IMG/VR virus record: IMGVR_UViG_3300032334_000897
Span: 1-31,083 of that record
From: a virus
DNA length: 31,083 nucleotides
Direction: 5' to 3' (one strand)
The notes beneath the pieces were generated by a model. That model had not been told where the DNA came from and searched no databases. It worked only from the letters and a program-made list of their open reading frames with translations. The position numbers were made by a program, and so were the translations under genes. Positions 24,286-30,824 of this stretch are shown here, piece after piece; position 1 is the stretch's first letter; each line of letters begins with the position of its first letter.

Positions 24286-24540
24286 TTAAAATGGGATTTC
24301 GTCGTCTATATCGATGTCAACTTGAGTTTGAGGCTTTTTGCTCGACGACTTTTGTTCGTCTGCCTTTTCATATGAAAAAGACAGGAACTTTTTGCCATTT
24401 TTGGCGACTTTCACCCAGATTGATTGCTTGTATTCAACGCCATCAATTTCCAGTGTGCCGCGATATGAGGGTTGATTGTCGGCTTTCTTGTAGTCGTTAT
24501 AGAACGCTACGCCGCGCATGTTGTTGTCGTAATCAGCCAT
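24286..24540 (-). CDS. SSB-like protein with acidic C-terminal tip
   Basis: An 84-residue protein with an OB-like beta pattern (MRGVAFYND, SYRGTLEIDGVEYKQSIWV, AKNGKKFLSFSYE) and a linker leading to IDIDDEIPF at the very end. The terminal D-D-E-I-P-F is the hallmark tip of bacterial single-stranded DNA-binding proteins, which recruits repair and replication partners. It is shorter than canonical SSB (about 150 residues or more) and the core resembles a DUF736-like domain. Overlapping the ERF gene by eight bases, it probably supplies single-strand DNA binding for annealing recombination. Confidence 0.65.
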   Translation of the reverse strand: MADYDNNMRGVAFYNDYKKADNQPSYRGTLEIDGVEYKQSIWVKVAKNGKKFLSFSYEKADEQKSSSKKPQTQVDIDIDDEIPF

Positions 24541-25288
24541 TGTTATTGCCCTTCAATTGATCGATGCGCGATGCACAAGCATCCGCCATTGTCTTATATT
24601 CTGCGTTGTTTGCCTCAATTGACATCATCGCCCGATTTTTCGCTTCCGACTTCCAGAAGTCACGGACTTCCTTTTCGGATTTTGCAAAAATAAGCGCCTC
24701 GACAAACACCTTGACGTATTTATCCAAGTCTTCAGCGGAAGGCACAAAATTGTCGGCATACGCAATTGGCGCAATACCGCTCTTTGCCTCAGTTTTTGAA
24801 GCAGATTTCCGACCCGAAGTGACTTCGTTTTTGATTTCGACTTTCGGTTGAGTTTTTTGCTCTGCGGGTGGCGGAGCGGTTTCGTCTTTCTCAGGATCAT
24901 CGCCTGTCTCAATTTGAAACAGCTTGAAGAGCAGATATTTGTTTGCGCCAGTGATGGCCTTATAGACGCCTTTGTCGCCAACAACGCCGCTTTTTGCGCG
25001 ATCATTGCCACATCCAACTGCAACAATTTTATCTGGCCAAACTTCACCTGAAGTGTGGGCCAAGGTATATTCCACGCCGATTGTGGTGTTCCCGTGGGCG
25101 TCAATTGCGCCAACATTGGTCACACTTGGAATCAAAACCAGACCATTTTCGATCATTGCGGGGCGCAGACTTTCCAGAAGGTCCGCCTCACTCGCATACT
25201 TGTAGCCATGAAATTTGTTCTCTCCGCCCTTTTGGACGTAAGACACAGTTTTCATAACATTATTAAGGGATTGGATAATGTTTTTCAT
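24533..25288 (-). CDS. erf: ERF-family single-strand annealing protein
   Basis: A 251-residue recombinase. The N-terminal ERF domain (PF04404) is clear: VQKGGENKFHGYKYASEADL, LRPAMIENGLVLIPS, DKGVYKAITGANKYLLFKLF and IETGDDPEKD (residues about 15-135). A Lys/Pro/Glu-rich linker and a C-terminal helical segment (about 185-245) follow. ERF proteins anneal complementary single strands and support circularisation or replication-linked recombination of phage DNA. A Gp157-like gene is directly upstream and an SSB-like gene directly downstream, which makes this a compact recombination cassette. Confidence 0.9.
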   Translation of the reverse strand: MKNIIQSLNNVMKTVSYVQKGGENKFHGYKYASEADLLESLRPAMIENGLVLIPSVTNVGAIDAHGNTTIGVEYTLAHTSGEVWPDKIVAVGCGNDRAKSGVVGDKGVYKAITGANKYLLFKLFQIETGDDPEKDETAPPPAEQKTQPKVEIKNEVTSGRKSASKTEAKSGIAPIAYADNFVPSAEDLDKYVKVFVEALIFAKSEKEVRDFWKSEAKNRAMMSIEANNAEYKTMADACASRIDQLKGNNNG

Positions 25289-25292
25289 GTTT

Positions 25293-25811
25293 TTACCTGA
25301 TTGTTAGCGTTTCACCGCCGTTAGAGAGTTGTGCGCCGGGAACGTCTTCGCCAGCCTTTAGTGCATTCCCGATCAACGTCTTGCTCGGTGCTTTGCTGAT
25401 ACGCATGAATTGATCGGGGATCAATCCCTCATCCACAATTTCCACACTCTGCGGCTTTGCGGTGATCGACACGGTTCCAGTCGGCGCGGTGATTTTGCGC
25501 GTTTGTGCCGCATCCATGAGGCGTTTGATGAGGGAGCGATAAATCGAGTTTCGCGTGTTCAGACGGTCGATCCTGTCGTCCATTCGGTCTCGCGCAATTT
25601 TAATTCCATCAATGTAACCTGTATTTATATATATATTAATTAATATCCTATCTATGATTTCAATTAGATCAGTGGAACCTTCAAGTAAGTCCTGCTTAAA
25701 TTCATCATCATCAATGATTTCAGGATTAAAAGTCAGAATGCTTGCCATGAAAGTAGAAATTTCTTTCTCTATGGTAGGCAATTCCAGTTTGAGTCTGTGA
25801 AAGTCTTTCAT
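25293..25811 (-). CDS. Gp157-family (siphovirus Gp157-like) protein
   Basis: A 172-residue protein opening the minus-strand operon, with GAGGA four bases before its ATG. The helical N-terminus ends in INTGYIDGIKIARDRMDDR, the typical Y-I-D-G-x-K core of the Gp157 family (PF05565), followed by INLxR-type helices and a beta C-terminus with PQSVEIVDEGLIPDQFM and ending in GAQLSNGGETLTIR. Members often neighbour ERF or RecT genes, and one has been linked to inhibition of a host nuclease. Part of the coding sequence (about 25618-25660) is unusually AT-rich, with AUA/UAU codons unlike the rest of the gene. Confidence 0.85.
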   Translation of the reverse strand: MKDFHRLKLELPTIEKEISTFMASILTFNPEIIDDDEFKQDLLEGSTDLIEIIDRILINIYINTGYIDGIKIARDRMDDRIDRLNTRNSIYRSLIKRLMDAAQTRKITAPTGTVSITAKPQSVEIVDEGLIPDQFMRISKAPSKTLIGNALKAGEDVPGAQLSNGGETLTIR

Positions 25812-25874
25812 TCGGTCCTCTTGTCAGGGGGTAAATCTAGTGTTATCAGTTTGCAGTCAATGCAAGGAATGTCA
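25812..25874. promoter_or_regulatory. Divergent control region between the two early operons
   Basis: This 63-base spacer separates the starts of the leftward recombination operon and the rightward replication operon, so it should hold two diverging promoters. An inverted repeat TTGCA-gtcaa-TGCAA at 25851-25865 is an operator candidate. A TTGACA on the minus strand (plus positions about 25870-25875) is a possible -35, but I could not find a well-spaced -10 on either strand. AAGGA at 25864-25868 is the ribosome site for the gene at 25875. The XRE-type gene at 26105 is a candidate regulator. Confidence 0.5.
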
Positions 25875-26108
25875 ATGATTGAAAGATTGGAACCCCCAAT
25901 CCCCCTGATAACCCCCAAGGGCAGGGCAATGGCGCATTTCTTGATCGATTATGGGTTTGAGCATCACCTGATGTGGGTGTGCTTTCAAGATGATACGGGT
26001 GAATGTTGGACATGGGACAATCCGAAAATCAGGCTTCAGCCGAATCAGTCGGCCAACCGATTGGGGACAAGCCAAATTGGCGGGATGGAGTTAACGAACA
26101 CCCCATGA
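25875..26108 (+). CDS. Small conserved phage protein (77 aa)
   Basis: A 77-residue protein. The ATG at 25875 follows AAGGA at 25864-25868 by six bases; the ATG at 25869 touches the site, and starts further upstream lie in the control region. The sequence MIERLEPPIPLITPKGRA, then AHFLIDYGFEHHLMWVCF and GECWTWDNPKIRLQ is a pattern I recall in rhizobial phages next to early genes. The function is unknown. It heads the rightward operon, and its stop overlaps the next ATG (ATGA). Confidence 0.75.
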   Translation: MIERLEPPIPLITPKGRAMAHFLIDYGFEHHLMWVCFQDDTGECWTWDNPKIRLQPNQSANRLGTSQIGGMELTNTP

Positions 26109-26290
26109 AGCGGTGGCGCAAGCACTTCAACGTCACTTTGGACGATTTGTCATTTTCCACGGGACTTTCGGTGGCATCACTATCTCGCATCGAGCGATAC
26201 AAGCAAACGCCGCTAATTAATGCGGCGCAAAAAATTATTGTTGCATCGCAAAATGCTCTTTGCCCCGATGATTTTTTTGGTGTGCCATGA
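26105..26290 (+). CDS. XRE/Cro-type HTH DNA-binding protein
   Basis: A 61-residue protein starting at an ATG that overlaps the previous stop by four bases; longer frames from 26003 lie over the upstream gene. The sequence WRKHFNVTLDDLSFSTGLSV, then ASLSRIERYKQTPLINAAQK, is an XRE-family helix-turn-helix, with recognition helix at about residues 19-28. It is small, like lambda Cro, and second in the rightward operon, so it could regulate the divergent region at 25812-25874. No partner repressor with a dimerisation domain was seen in the window. Confidence 0.75.
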   Translation: MKRWRKHFNVTLDDLSFSTGLSVASLSRIERYKQTPLINAAQKIIVASQNALCPDDFFGVP

Positions 26291-26661
26291 TTGTTTTGGA
26301 ACTTCCCTTGGCTCCGTCGGTTAACGCCTTGTGGAAGGTTGGGCCGAAAAAATTATACAAATCACCTGAATATAAATCTTGGCTCGAAGAGGCCGGATGG
26401 ATGGTTAAGCAACAAACGAAGCAAACAATCGATGGTGAATACGCTATCCACATCAGGGCATTGAAGACAAAAAAACGCAGAGATTTAGATAACATTTTGA
26501 AAGCAACCAGTGATCTACTGGTTGAGATGAGGGTAGTCGAGGACGATTCGCTGTGCATGGCATTGGCGGCTGAATGGTCAACAATTGGAACAGTGCCAAT
26601 GATTGTAACGATCTATCAAATGGGTGAAGCAGATGAACACCGATCAAATGACATACAATGA
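26287..26661 (+). CDS. rusA: RusA-family Holliday junction resolvase
   Basis: A 124-residue protein, close to the usual RusA length (120 residues). The acidic signature is present: RRDLDNILKATSDLL with Asp66, Asp68, Lys72 and a later EDDSL with Asp87, at the same relative spacing as the catalytic Asp70, Asp72, Lys76 and Asp91 of E. coli RusA. The start LELPLAPSVNALWK matches the family N-terminus (PPSxNxxW). It resolves four-way junctions made during recombination-linked phage replication, consistent with the ERF cassette across the control region. Its ATG overlaps the HTH stop. Confidence 0.9.
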   Translation: MIVLELPLAPSVNALWKVGPKKLYKSPEYKSWLEEAGWMVKQQTKQTIDGEYAIHIRALKTKKRRDLDNILKATSDLLVEMRVVEDDSLCMALAAEWSTIGTVPMIVTIYQMGEADEHRSNDIQ

Positions 26662-27064
26662 ACTTCGCGCACACTATCTGGCCGTCAAAAAACGGCTTGG
26701 TGGCTTAGGTAAATCAGCCGGTCTCGTCCCAATCGAGGCTATCAAAAAACGCCCGATTGAATTGCCAATTGAGGTGATTGAAGAGAAGGTTGAGGAGCCT
26801 AAAACTTTTAGAGTTGATACGGTTCCGATGAACAATTTTGGCAAATTGCTGATCAAAATTGCCCGTGAAAACGATGTCGATCCCAACTTTTTGGTCGGCT
26901 CGTCTCGCAAGGCTCATTTGGTCAAAATTCGTCGTAAGGTTGTTTGGCAAGCGGTTCACGATCTAAAGTATCCGGCAAACCGCGTAGCAAAATGGCTCAA
27001 AAAAGATCACACCACGATCCTTCATGACCTTTACTGCTATGAGCGTGACCATGTCGGCGCATGA
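26633..27064 (+). CDS. DnaA domain IV-like DNA-binding protein
   Basis: A 143-residue protein. The ATG at 26633 is preferred; a GTG at 26624 is possible. The first 70 residues are a basic helix and a Pro/Glu-rich linker. The C-terminal part (about 73-137) reads LVGSSRKAHLVKIRRKVVWQ, then YPANRVAKWLKKDHTTILHD, which is the layout of DnaA domain IV (PF08299) with the DHTT signature at residues 125-128. The AAA+ ATPase part of DnaA is absent. It overlaps RusA upstream and helicase downstream. It may bind DnaA-box-like sites at a phage origin or act on the host initiator. Confidence 0.8.
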   Translation: MNTDQMTYNELRAHYLAVKKRLGGLGKSAGLVPIEAIKKRPIELPIEVIEEKVEEPKTFRVDTVPMNNFGKLLIKIARENDVDPNFLVGSSRKAHLVKIRRKVVWQAVHDLKYPANRVAKWLKKDHTTILHDLYCYERDHVGA

Positions 27065-28559
27065 ACTTCGAGACTACCAAAAAGACGCCATATCGGCACT
27101 GAAGGCATCGCTTCGCTCTGGTAAGCGGAGACCTGTATTGCAGATGCCAACAGGGGCCGGAAAGACTGCCACGGCAGGGGCCATAATCAACATGGCTATG
27201 GAAAAGGGTAACGGGGTTATGTTTTGCGTCCCCGCTATCTCCCTCGTCAACCAGACCGTCGAATCATTTGAGCGTGACGGGATTTTCGACATCGGCGTGA
27301 TGCAAGCCTATCATGAGCGCACAGATCATACCGCCTCGATTCAGGTGGCATCGATCCAGACACTTATGCGTCGTCATATTCCCAAGACATCACTGGTCAT
27401 CGTCGATGAATGCCATGTGCAATTCAAGTTTTTGGACAAGTGGTTCAAGCAACTTGAGGAGAGCAAGGTTCCTGTCATCGGCCTATCGGCAACGCCGTGG
27501 GCCAAAGGCATGGGCAAACTTTATGATGATTTGATTATTGGCACGACCACGCAACGCCTGATCCACGAGGGCTATTTGTCGAAGTTTCGTGTCTTTGCCC
27601 CCGCCCACCCCGATCTCACTGGGGTCAAAATCGTTAAGGGCGATTACGAAACCAAAGGGCTATCGAAGGCCATGCAACAGGGAACGCTCGTTGCCGACGT
27701 TGTCTCAACGTGGCTAGAAAAAGGCGAAGATCGGCCAACTTTGTGCTTCGGAGTTGACCGCGCACATGCCAAAAAACTGCAACAGCAATTCCTCGATGCC
27801 GGTGTTCCGACTGGTTACATGGATGCGTTCACCGAAGTTGAAGAGCGAGAAGCAATCGCTCGACAATTCTCCAATGGCAATCTGAAGGTTGTCTGCAATG
27901 TCGGCGTTTTAACCACGGGGATCGACTGGGATGTGCGTTGCATTATTCTGGCTCGTCCGACTAAGTCAGAAATCCTATACACCCAGATCGTCGGTCGCGG
28001 CCTTCGCACGGCTAAGGGCAAGGATTATTGCCTCATTTTCGATCATTCAGACACTACATTGCGCCTTGGGTTCGTGACTGACATTCATCACGACACATTG
28101 GACAGTGGGGAAAAGAAAACGGCGGCAGAGCAGGAAAAGAAAATCCGCCTTCCGAAGGCGTGTCCAAAGTGCGCCTATATCAAGCCAGTTGGCGTTCGTG
28201 AGTGTCCGTCATGCGGATTTAAGGCCGAACCCGTTTCCAAAACCGAGACGGAAGAAGGCGAACTTTTGGAATTGACGCCCAACAAAAAACAAATCTCGAA
28301 AACTTGGACTGCGGCGGCGAAGAGCCTTTTCTATGCGGAATTACTCGGATACGCTCGAATGAAAGGTTACAAAGACGGCTGGGCTTACCATGCTTACAAA
28401 CAGCGGATCGGAGTAGGACCGGCAACAAGGCCATCTCCGATCTCACCTACCCCCGCGACGATTTCTTGGATTCGTCATTTGAATATCGCTAGAGCAAAAC
28501 AAAGAGAAAAAAATGAACTTCGCAACGGCTCAAAATCAGGCACAAGGAAAGTGGCATGA
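27051..28559 (+). CDS. SF2 DNA helicase (UvsW/RecQ-like class)
   Basis: A 502-residue DEAD/DEAH-box helicase. Relative to the ATG at 27051: LRDYQKDAI (Q-motif like, residues 6-14), Walker A MPTGAGKT (32-39), DECH box (119-122), SAT (146-148), TTGIDWD (288-294) and motif VI QIVGRGLR (312-319). A zinc site CPKC/CPSC lies at 371-388. A start at 27024 is also open; 27051 gives a shorter overlap with the DnaA-like gene. The C-terminal end (ELLGYARMKGYKDGWAYH) is shared with phage helicases and overlaps the primase gene by 47 bases. It probably unwinds or remodels replicating DNA. Confidence 0.85.
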   Translation: MSAHELRDYQKDAISALKASLRSGKRRPVLQMPTGAGKTATAGAIINMAMEKGNGVMFCVPAISLVNQTVESFERDGIFDIGVMQAYHERTDHTASIQVASIQTLMRRHIPKTSLVIVDECHVQFKFLDKWFKQLEESKVPVIGLSATPWAKGMGKLYDDLIIGTTTQRLIHEGYLSKFRVFAPAHPDLTGVKIVKGDYETKGLSKAMQQGTLVADVVSTWLEKGEDRPTLCFGVDRAHAKKLQQQFLDAGVPTGYMDAFTEVEEREAIARQFSNGNLKVVCNVGVLTTGIDWDVRCIILARPTKSEILYTQIVGRGLRTAKGKDYCLIFDHSDTTLRLGFVTDIHHDTLDSGEKKTAAEQEKKIRLPKACPKCAYIKPVGVRECPSCGFKAEPVSKTETEEGELLELTPNKKQISKTWTAAAKSLFYAELLGYARMKGYKDGWAYHAYKQRIGVGPATRPSPISPTPATISWIRHLNIARAKQREKNELRNGSKSGTRKVA

Positions 28560-29445
28560 CATTCTGTCTCGCCTTGGTGTTGACGGCAAATATCTTACTG
28601 GCAAGCACAGTTCATGTCCGGTGTGTGGCGGCAAAGACCGCTTCAGATTTGACGACAAAGGTGGCCGTGGCAGTTGGATATGCTCGTCATGTGGAGCGGG
28701 AGACGGCTTCGCCCTCGTGTCCAAAGTGAAGGGCATGACTTTGGCGGAGGCCAAGGACATCGTCGAGCCATTGCTTCCGTCGGTTGAGGCAAAGCCGGTC
28801 AGACAGCCCATCAGTGAGGGAGAGGCGCGGTCGAAGGCCAAGAAATTTTGGTCAATGACGACTGCCGTCACAGAGGAAAGCCCTGTCGCACAATACATGA
28901 TCAATCGGCTTGGCAAGTGGGTTGATTCTGATGCGATCAGGATGGCTTACCATGCACATCCCGCCGAGAAGGGGAGCAATTACCCTGTGATGGCGGCCAA
29001 GGTATCGGATCATGCCGGAGGCGGCGTGTCAGTCCATCGGACGTTCTTGTTGCCGACTGGCAGGAAGGCGGGGCATCTGTCGCCGAACAAGATGCTGATG
29101 CAAGGCGTACTTCCACAAGGATCGGCTATTAGGCTCTTTCCTGTGACAGACCATATGGCAGTGGCCGAGGGTATAGAAACGGCTCTGGCGGCGTTCTTGT
29201 GGACTGGGATACCGACATGGTCGGCGATCAATGCCCCCCTAATGAAATCGTTCGACCCACCAAAATCTGTGAAAAAGTTAACCATTTTTTCAGACAATGA
29301 TGCCAATTATACTGGGCAGTCTGCGGCATACGAACTTGCCCGGCGACTGGTGATGGGGCGAAATATCAGCGTTGAAGTCCGCGTCCCTCCGAAAAAAGGC
29401 GAAGATTGGCTCGATCATTATGTGGGGAACAGAGGAAATGAATGA
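28513..29445 (+). CDS. Zinc-ribbon / Toprim primase
   Basis: A 310-residue primase-type protein. The T7-gp4-like zinc ribbon has CPVCGGKDRFRFDDKGG and SWICSSCG (Cys35, Cys38, Cys57, Cys60). The Toprim domain shows MAVAEGIETALAA (Glu219) and LTIFSDNDAN (Asp261, Asp263), the expected acidic residues. No helicase domain is attached; the separate SF2 gene directly upstream may supply unwinding, although it is not of the DnaB/T7-gp4 class. It synthesises primers for phage DNA replication. The domain order and length fit the Toprim_3-containing phage primases. Confidence 0.88.
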   Translation: MNFATAQNQAQGKWHDILSRLGVDGKYLTGKHSSCPVCGGKDRFRFDDKGGRGSWICSSCGAGDGFALVSKVKGMTLAEAKDIVEPLLPSVEAKPVRQPISEGEARSKAKKFWSMTTAVTEESPVAQYMINRLGKWVDSDAIRMAYHAHPAEKGSNYPVMAAKVSDHAGGGVSVHRTFLLPTGRKAGHLSPNKMLMQGVLPQGSAIRLFPVTDHMAVAEGIETALAAFLWTGIPTWSAINAPLMKSFDPPKSVKKLTIFSDNDANYTGQSAAYELARRLVMGRNISVEVRVPPKKGEDWLDHYVGNRGNE

Positions 29446-29644
29446 AAAATGGCGGGTTGTTTACGATAACGACCAAATTTTCACGATATTTTGGTGCGGG
29501 AAGCAGGTTGCGTGGTCTCAATGGTCGCCGCTTTATCAGTTGTGGCGGGTGCTGATCTGCGACACTGGAGAAATGCATCACGTTGAAACATCGGAATTGG
29601 CCCTCGATGTTTGCGCCGGATATTTGGGTGTTGACAGGGCATAA
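29438..29644 (+). CDS. Small hypothetical protein (68 aa)
   Basis: A 68-residue protein rich in tryptophan and other aromatics: WRVVYDNDQIFTIFWCGKQV, then WSQWSPLYQLWRVL and HHVETSELALDV. The ATG at 29438 overlaps the primase stop by eight bases; GAGGA ends one base before it, which is close, so ATG 29420 is an alternative. The beta-strand pattern suggests a compact domain. I do not recognise a family. The 3' end contains the TTGACA of a downstream promoter (29631-29636). Confidence 0.65.
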   Translation: MNEKWRVVYDNDQIFTIFWCGKQVAWSQWSPLYQLWRVLICDTGEMHHVETSELALDVCAGYLGVDRA

Positions 29645-29700
29645 ACTCAAGCGTAAAAGGAATCATCAACGGGGCGATGCCCAAACCAACGGAGGCGAAT
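29631..29700 (+). promoter_or_regulatory. Promoter plus conserved 5' leader hairpin, copy 1
   Basis: TTGACA (29631-29636) and a weak -10 TAAAAG (29654-29659) are separated by 17 bases. The predicted transcript begins near 29662 with ATCATCAACGG, continues into a small hairpin GGGC/GCCC (29672-29675 and 29679-29682), and then CAAACCAACGGAG, whose GGAGG (29691-29695) is the ribosome site for the ATG at 29701. The same arrangement, with a different stem sequence, lies at 30750-30824. Confidence 0.65.
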
Positions 29701-30021
29701 ATGTTGTCAGTCTGGAACCACGAAGGCCAAATCGATCACGAACTCGATGGCCATGAGTTTCTTTTCCGCGATGCCAAAGTCTATGTGAACGCAAACACGA
29801 CTGTCGTCTATGGCCGTCAGTGGGGCGAACTCATGTGGGAATTTGACGAAATCAATATCATTTACGTCACCGACATCGACGGCGAAGACCTGAACCTGAC
29901 GCAAGACGAAGAAAAGGAATTGGCAAAGGTCATCGCTTACGAACTTTCAAACGACAGCAACATCGAGGAAAAAGTCCATGAGGATCACTCAGAAACCCTG
30001 TATTGGGAGCGTCGCGCCTAA
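29701..30021 (+). CDS. Hypothetical acidic protein (106 aa)
   Basis: A 106-residue acidic protein. The ATG at 29701, five bases after GGAGG, is preferred over 29677, which lies inside the conserved leader. The sequence has a beta-rich first part (VWNHEGQIDHELDGHEFLF, AKVYVNANTTVVYGRQW) and a very acidic C-terminal half (LTQDEEKELAKV, SNIEEKVHEDHSE). An acidic mimic or a protein-binding role is conceivable, but there is no recognisable family. It is the first gene after its own promoter and overlaps the following small gene by 44 bases. Confidence 0.7.
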   Translation: MLSVWNHEGQIDHELDGHEFLFRDAKVYVNANTTVVYGRQWGELMWEFDEINIIYVTDIDGEDLNLTQDEEKELAKVIAYELSNDSNIEEKVHEDHSETLYWERRA

Positions 30022-30145
30022 GCGCGGCACTGTGATAAGATACGAAACTTGGGAGGACGGCACAGTTGTCGCCCTCCGCGAAAATGAAGTTGGCGATAGA
30101 TGGTATGAAACTGTCATCGACAAAAATGGCAACCACACGTTCTAA
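29978..30145 (+). CDS. Small hypothetical protein (55 aa)
   Basis: A 55-residue protein from the ATG at 29978, with GAGGA at 29966-29970 seven bases upstream, and stop TAA at 30143-30145. The sequence MRITQKPCIGSVAPKRGTVI, then YETWEDGTVVALRENEVGDR and WYETVIDKNGNHTF looks like a small beta barrel. It overlaps the end of the acidic protein and finishes nine bases before the oxygenase start, so it occupies otherwise unexplained DNA with good spacing. The function is unknown. Confidence 0.7.
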   Translation: MRITQKPCIGSVAPKRGTVIRYETWEDGTVVALRENEVGDRWYETVIDKNGNHTF

Positions 30146-30154
30146 AGGTGAAAA

Positions 30155-30745
30155 ATGCTCGTTAATGATGTCAAAGTCCAATCAAGTCTGTTCGCCAACA
30201 TTGTCACTTGGGATGGAGTATTTTCAGCAGAAGAGGCTCAAAAAATTATTGAAATTTGCGAGGCGGAGGAGTTGAGAAAAGGCACAGTAATGGATGCAAA
30301 CAAAAGTAGTGAAGGTCGAATTTCTAACATTAATTTTCATCACCCGAACGATAAAACGAAATGGATTTTTGAAAGGCTGAATCGGTTTTTAGCCGAAGTT
30401 AACGATAAGTTTTTTGGCCTTGATCTTGTCGGTTTCGATTTTTTTCAATTTTCAACATATGATGCCAAGGAAAAAGGTCACTACGATTGGCATATAGATA
30501 GTTCCTTAAATGTAATCGACCACGATACGCATGGGCTTCATAGAAAGATGTCCCTGACGATCTTATTGAATGATGATTTTGAGGGCGGAGAATTTGAGGT
30601 CAACACAGGCAAGCCAGAAATTGTGCCATGCTTGAGGGGCAGGGCCATCGTATTTCCTTCATTCATTCTCCATCGAGTGAAGCCAGTTACGATGGGGGTT
30701 AGGAAATCCTTGGTCGTTTGGGTTCTTGGAAAAAGATGGAAATAG
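30155..30745 (+). CDS. 2-oxoglutarate/Fe(II)-dependent oxygenase
   Basis: A 196-residue protein of the PiuC/prolyl-4-hydroxylase-like fold. The iron ligands are visible as HID (His113, Asp115) and His173, and Arg183, ten residues after the distal His, is in the position that holds 2-oxoglutarate. The intervening KMSLTILLNDDFEGGEFEV and RGRAIVFPSFILHRVKPV are typical of the family. RBS AAAGG lies at 30144-30148. Phage members can act on protein residues or nucleotides; no substrate can be inferred here. It ends four bases before the second conserved promoter. Confidence 0.88.
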   Translation: MLVNDVKVQSSLFANIVTWDGVFSAEEAQKIIEICEAEELRKGTVMDANKSSEGRISNINFHHPNDKTKWIFERLNRFLAEVNDKFFGLDLVGFDFFQFSTYDAKEKGHYDWHIDSSLNVIDHDTHGLHRKMSLTILLNDDFEGGEFEVNTGKPEIVPCLRGRAIVFPSFILHRVKPVTMGVRKSLVVWVLGKRWK

Positions 30746-30749
30746 TGTG

Positions 30750-30824
30750 TTGACACTATTTACGGCTGAGTTTATTGTGATTCCATCATCAACGGCGCTG
30801 AGGCGCAAACCAACGGAGAGTAAC
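30750..30824 (+). promoter_or_regulatory. Promoter plus conserved 5' leader hairpin, copy 2
   Basis: TTGACA (30750-30755) and TATTGT (30773-30778) are 17 bases apart. The downstream leader shares ATCATCAACGG (30785-30795) and CAAACCAACGGAG (from 30806) with the element at 29631-29700. Between these lies a GCGC/GCGC stem (30795-30798 and 30803-30806) with TGAG loop where copy 1 has GGGC/GCCC, so base pairing is kept while sequence changes. The GGAG at 30814-30817 serves the ATG at 30825. Confidence 0.65.

Noticed and set aside
24625-25116. 163-residue minus-strand frame with a Lys/Arg-rich sequence
   Set aside because: Out-of-frame reading of the ERF gene on the same strand.
25899-25918. CCCCCTGATAACCCCC resembling the inverse of a motif at 25825-25834
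   Set aside because: It lies within the coding part of a conserved protein (Pro-Leu-Ile-Thr-Pro) and is too short and imperfect for a reliable operator pair.
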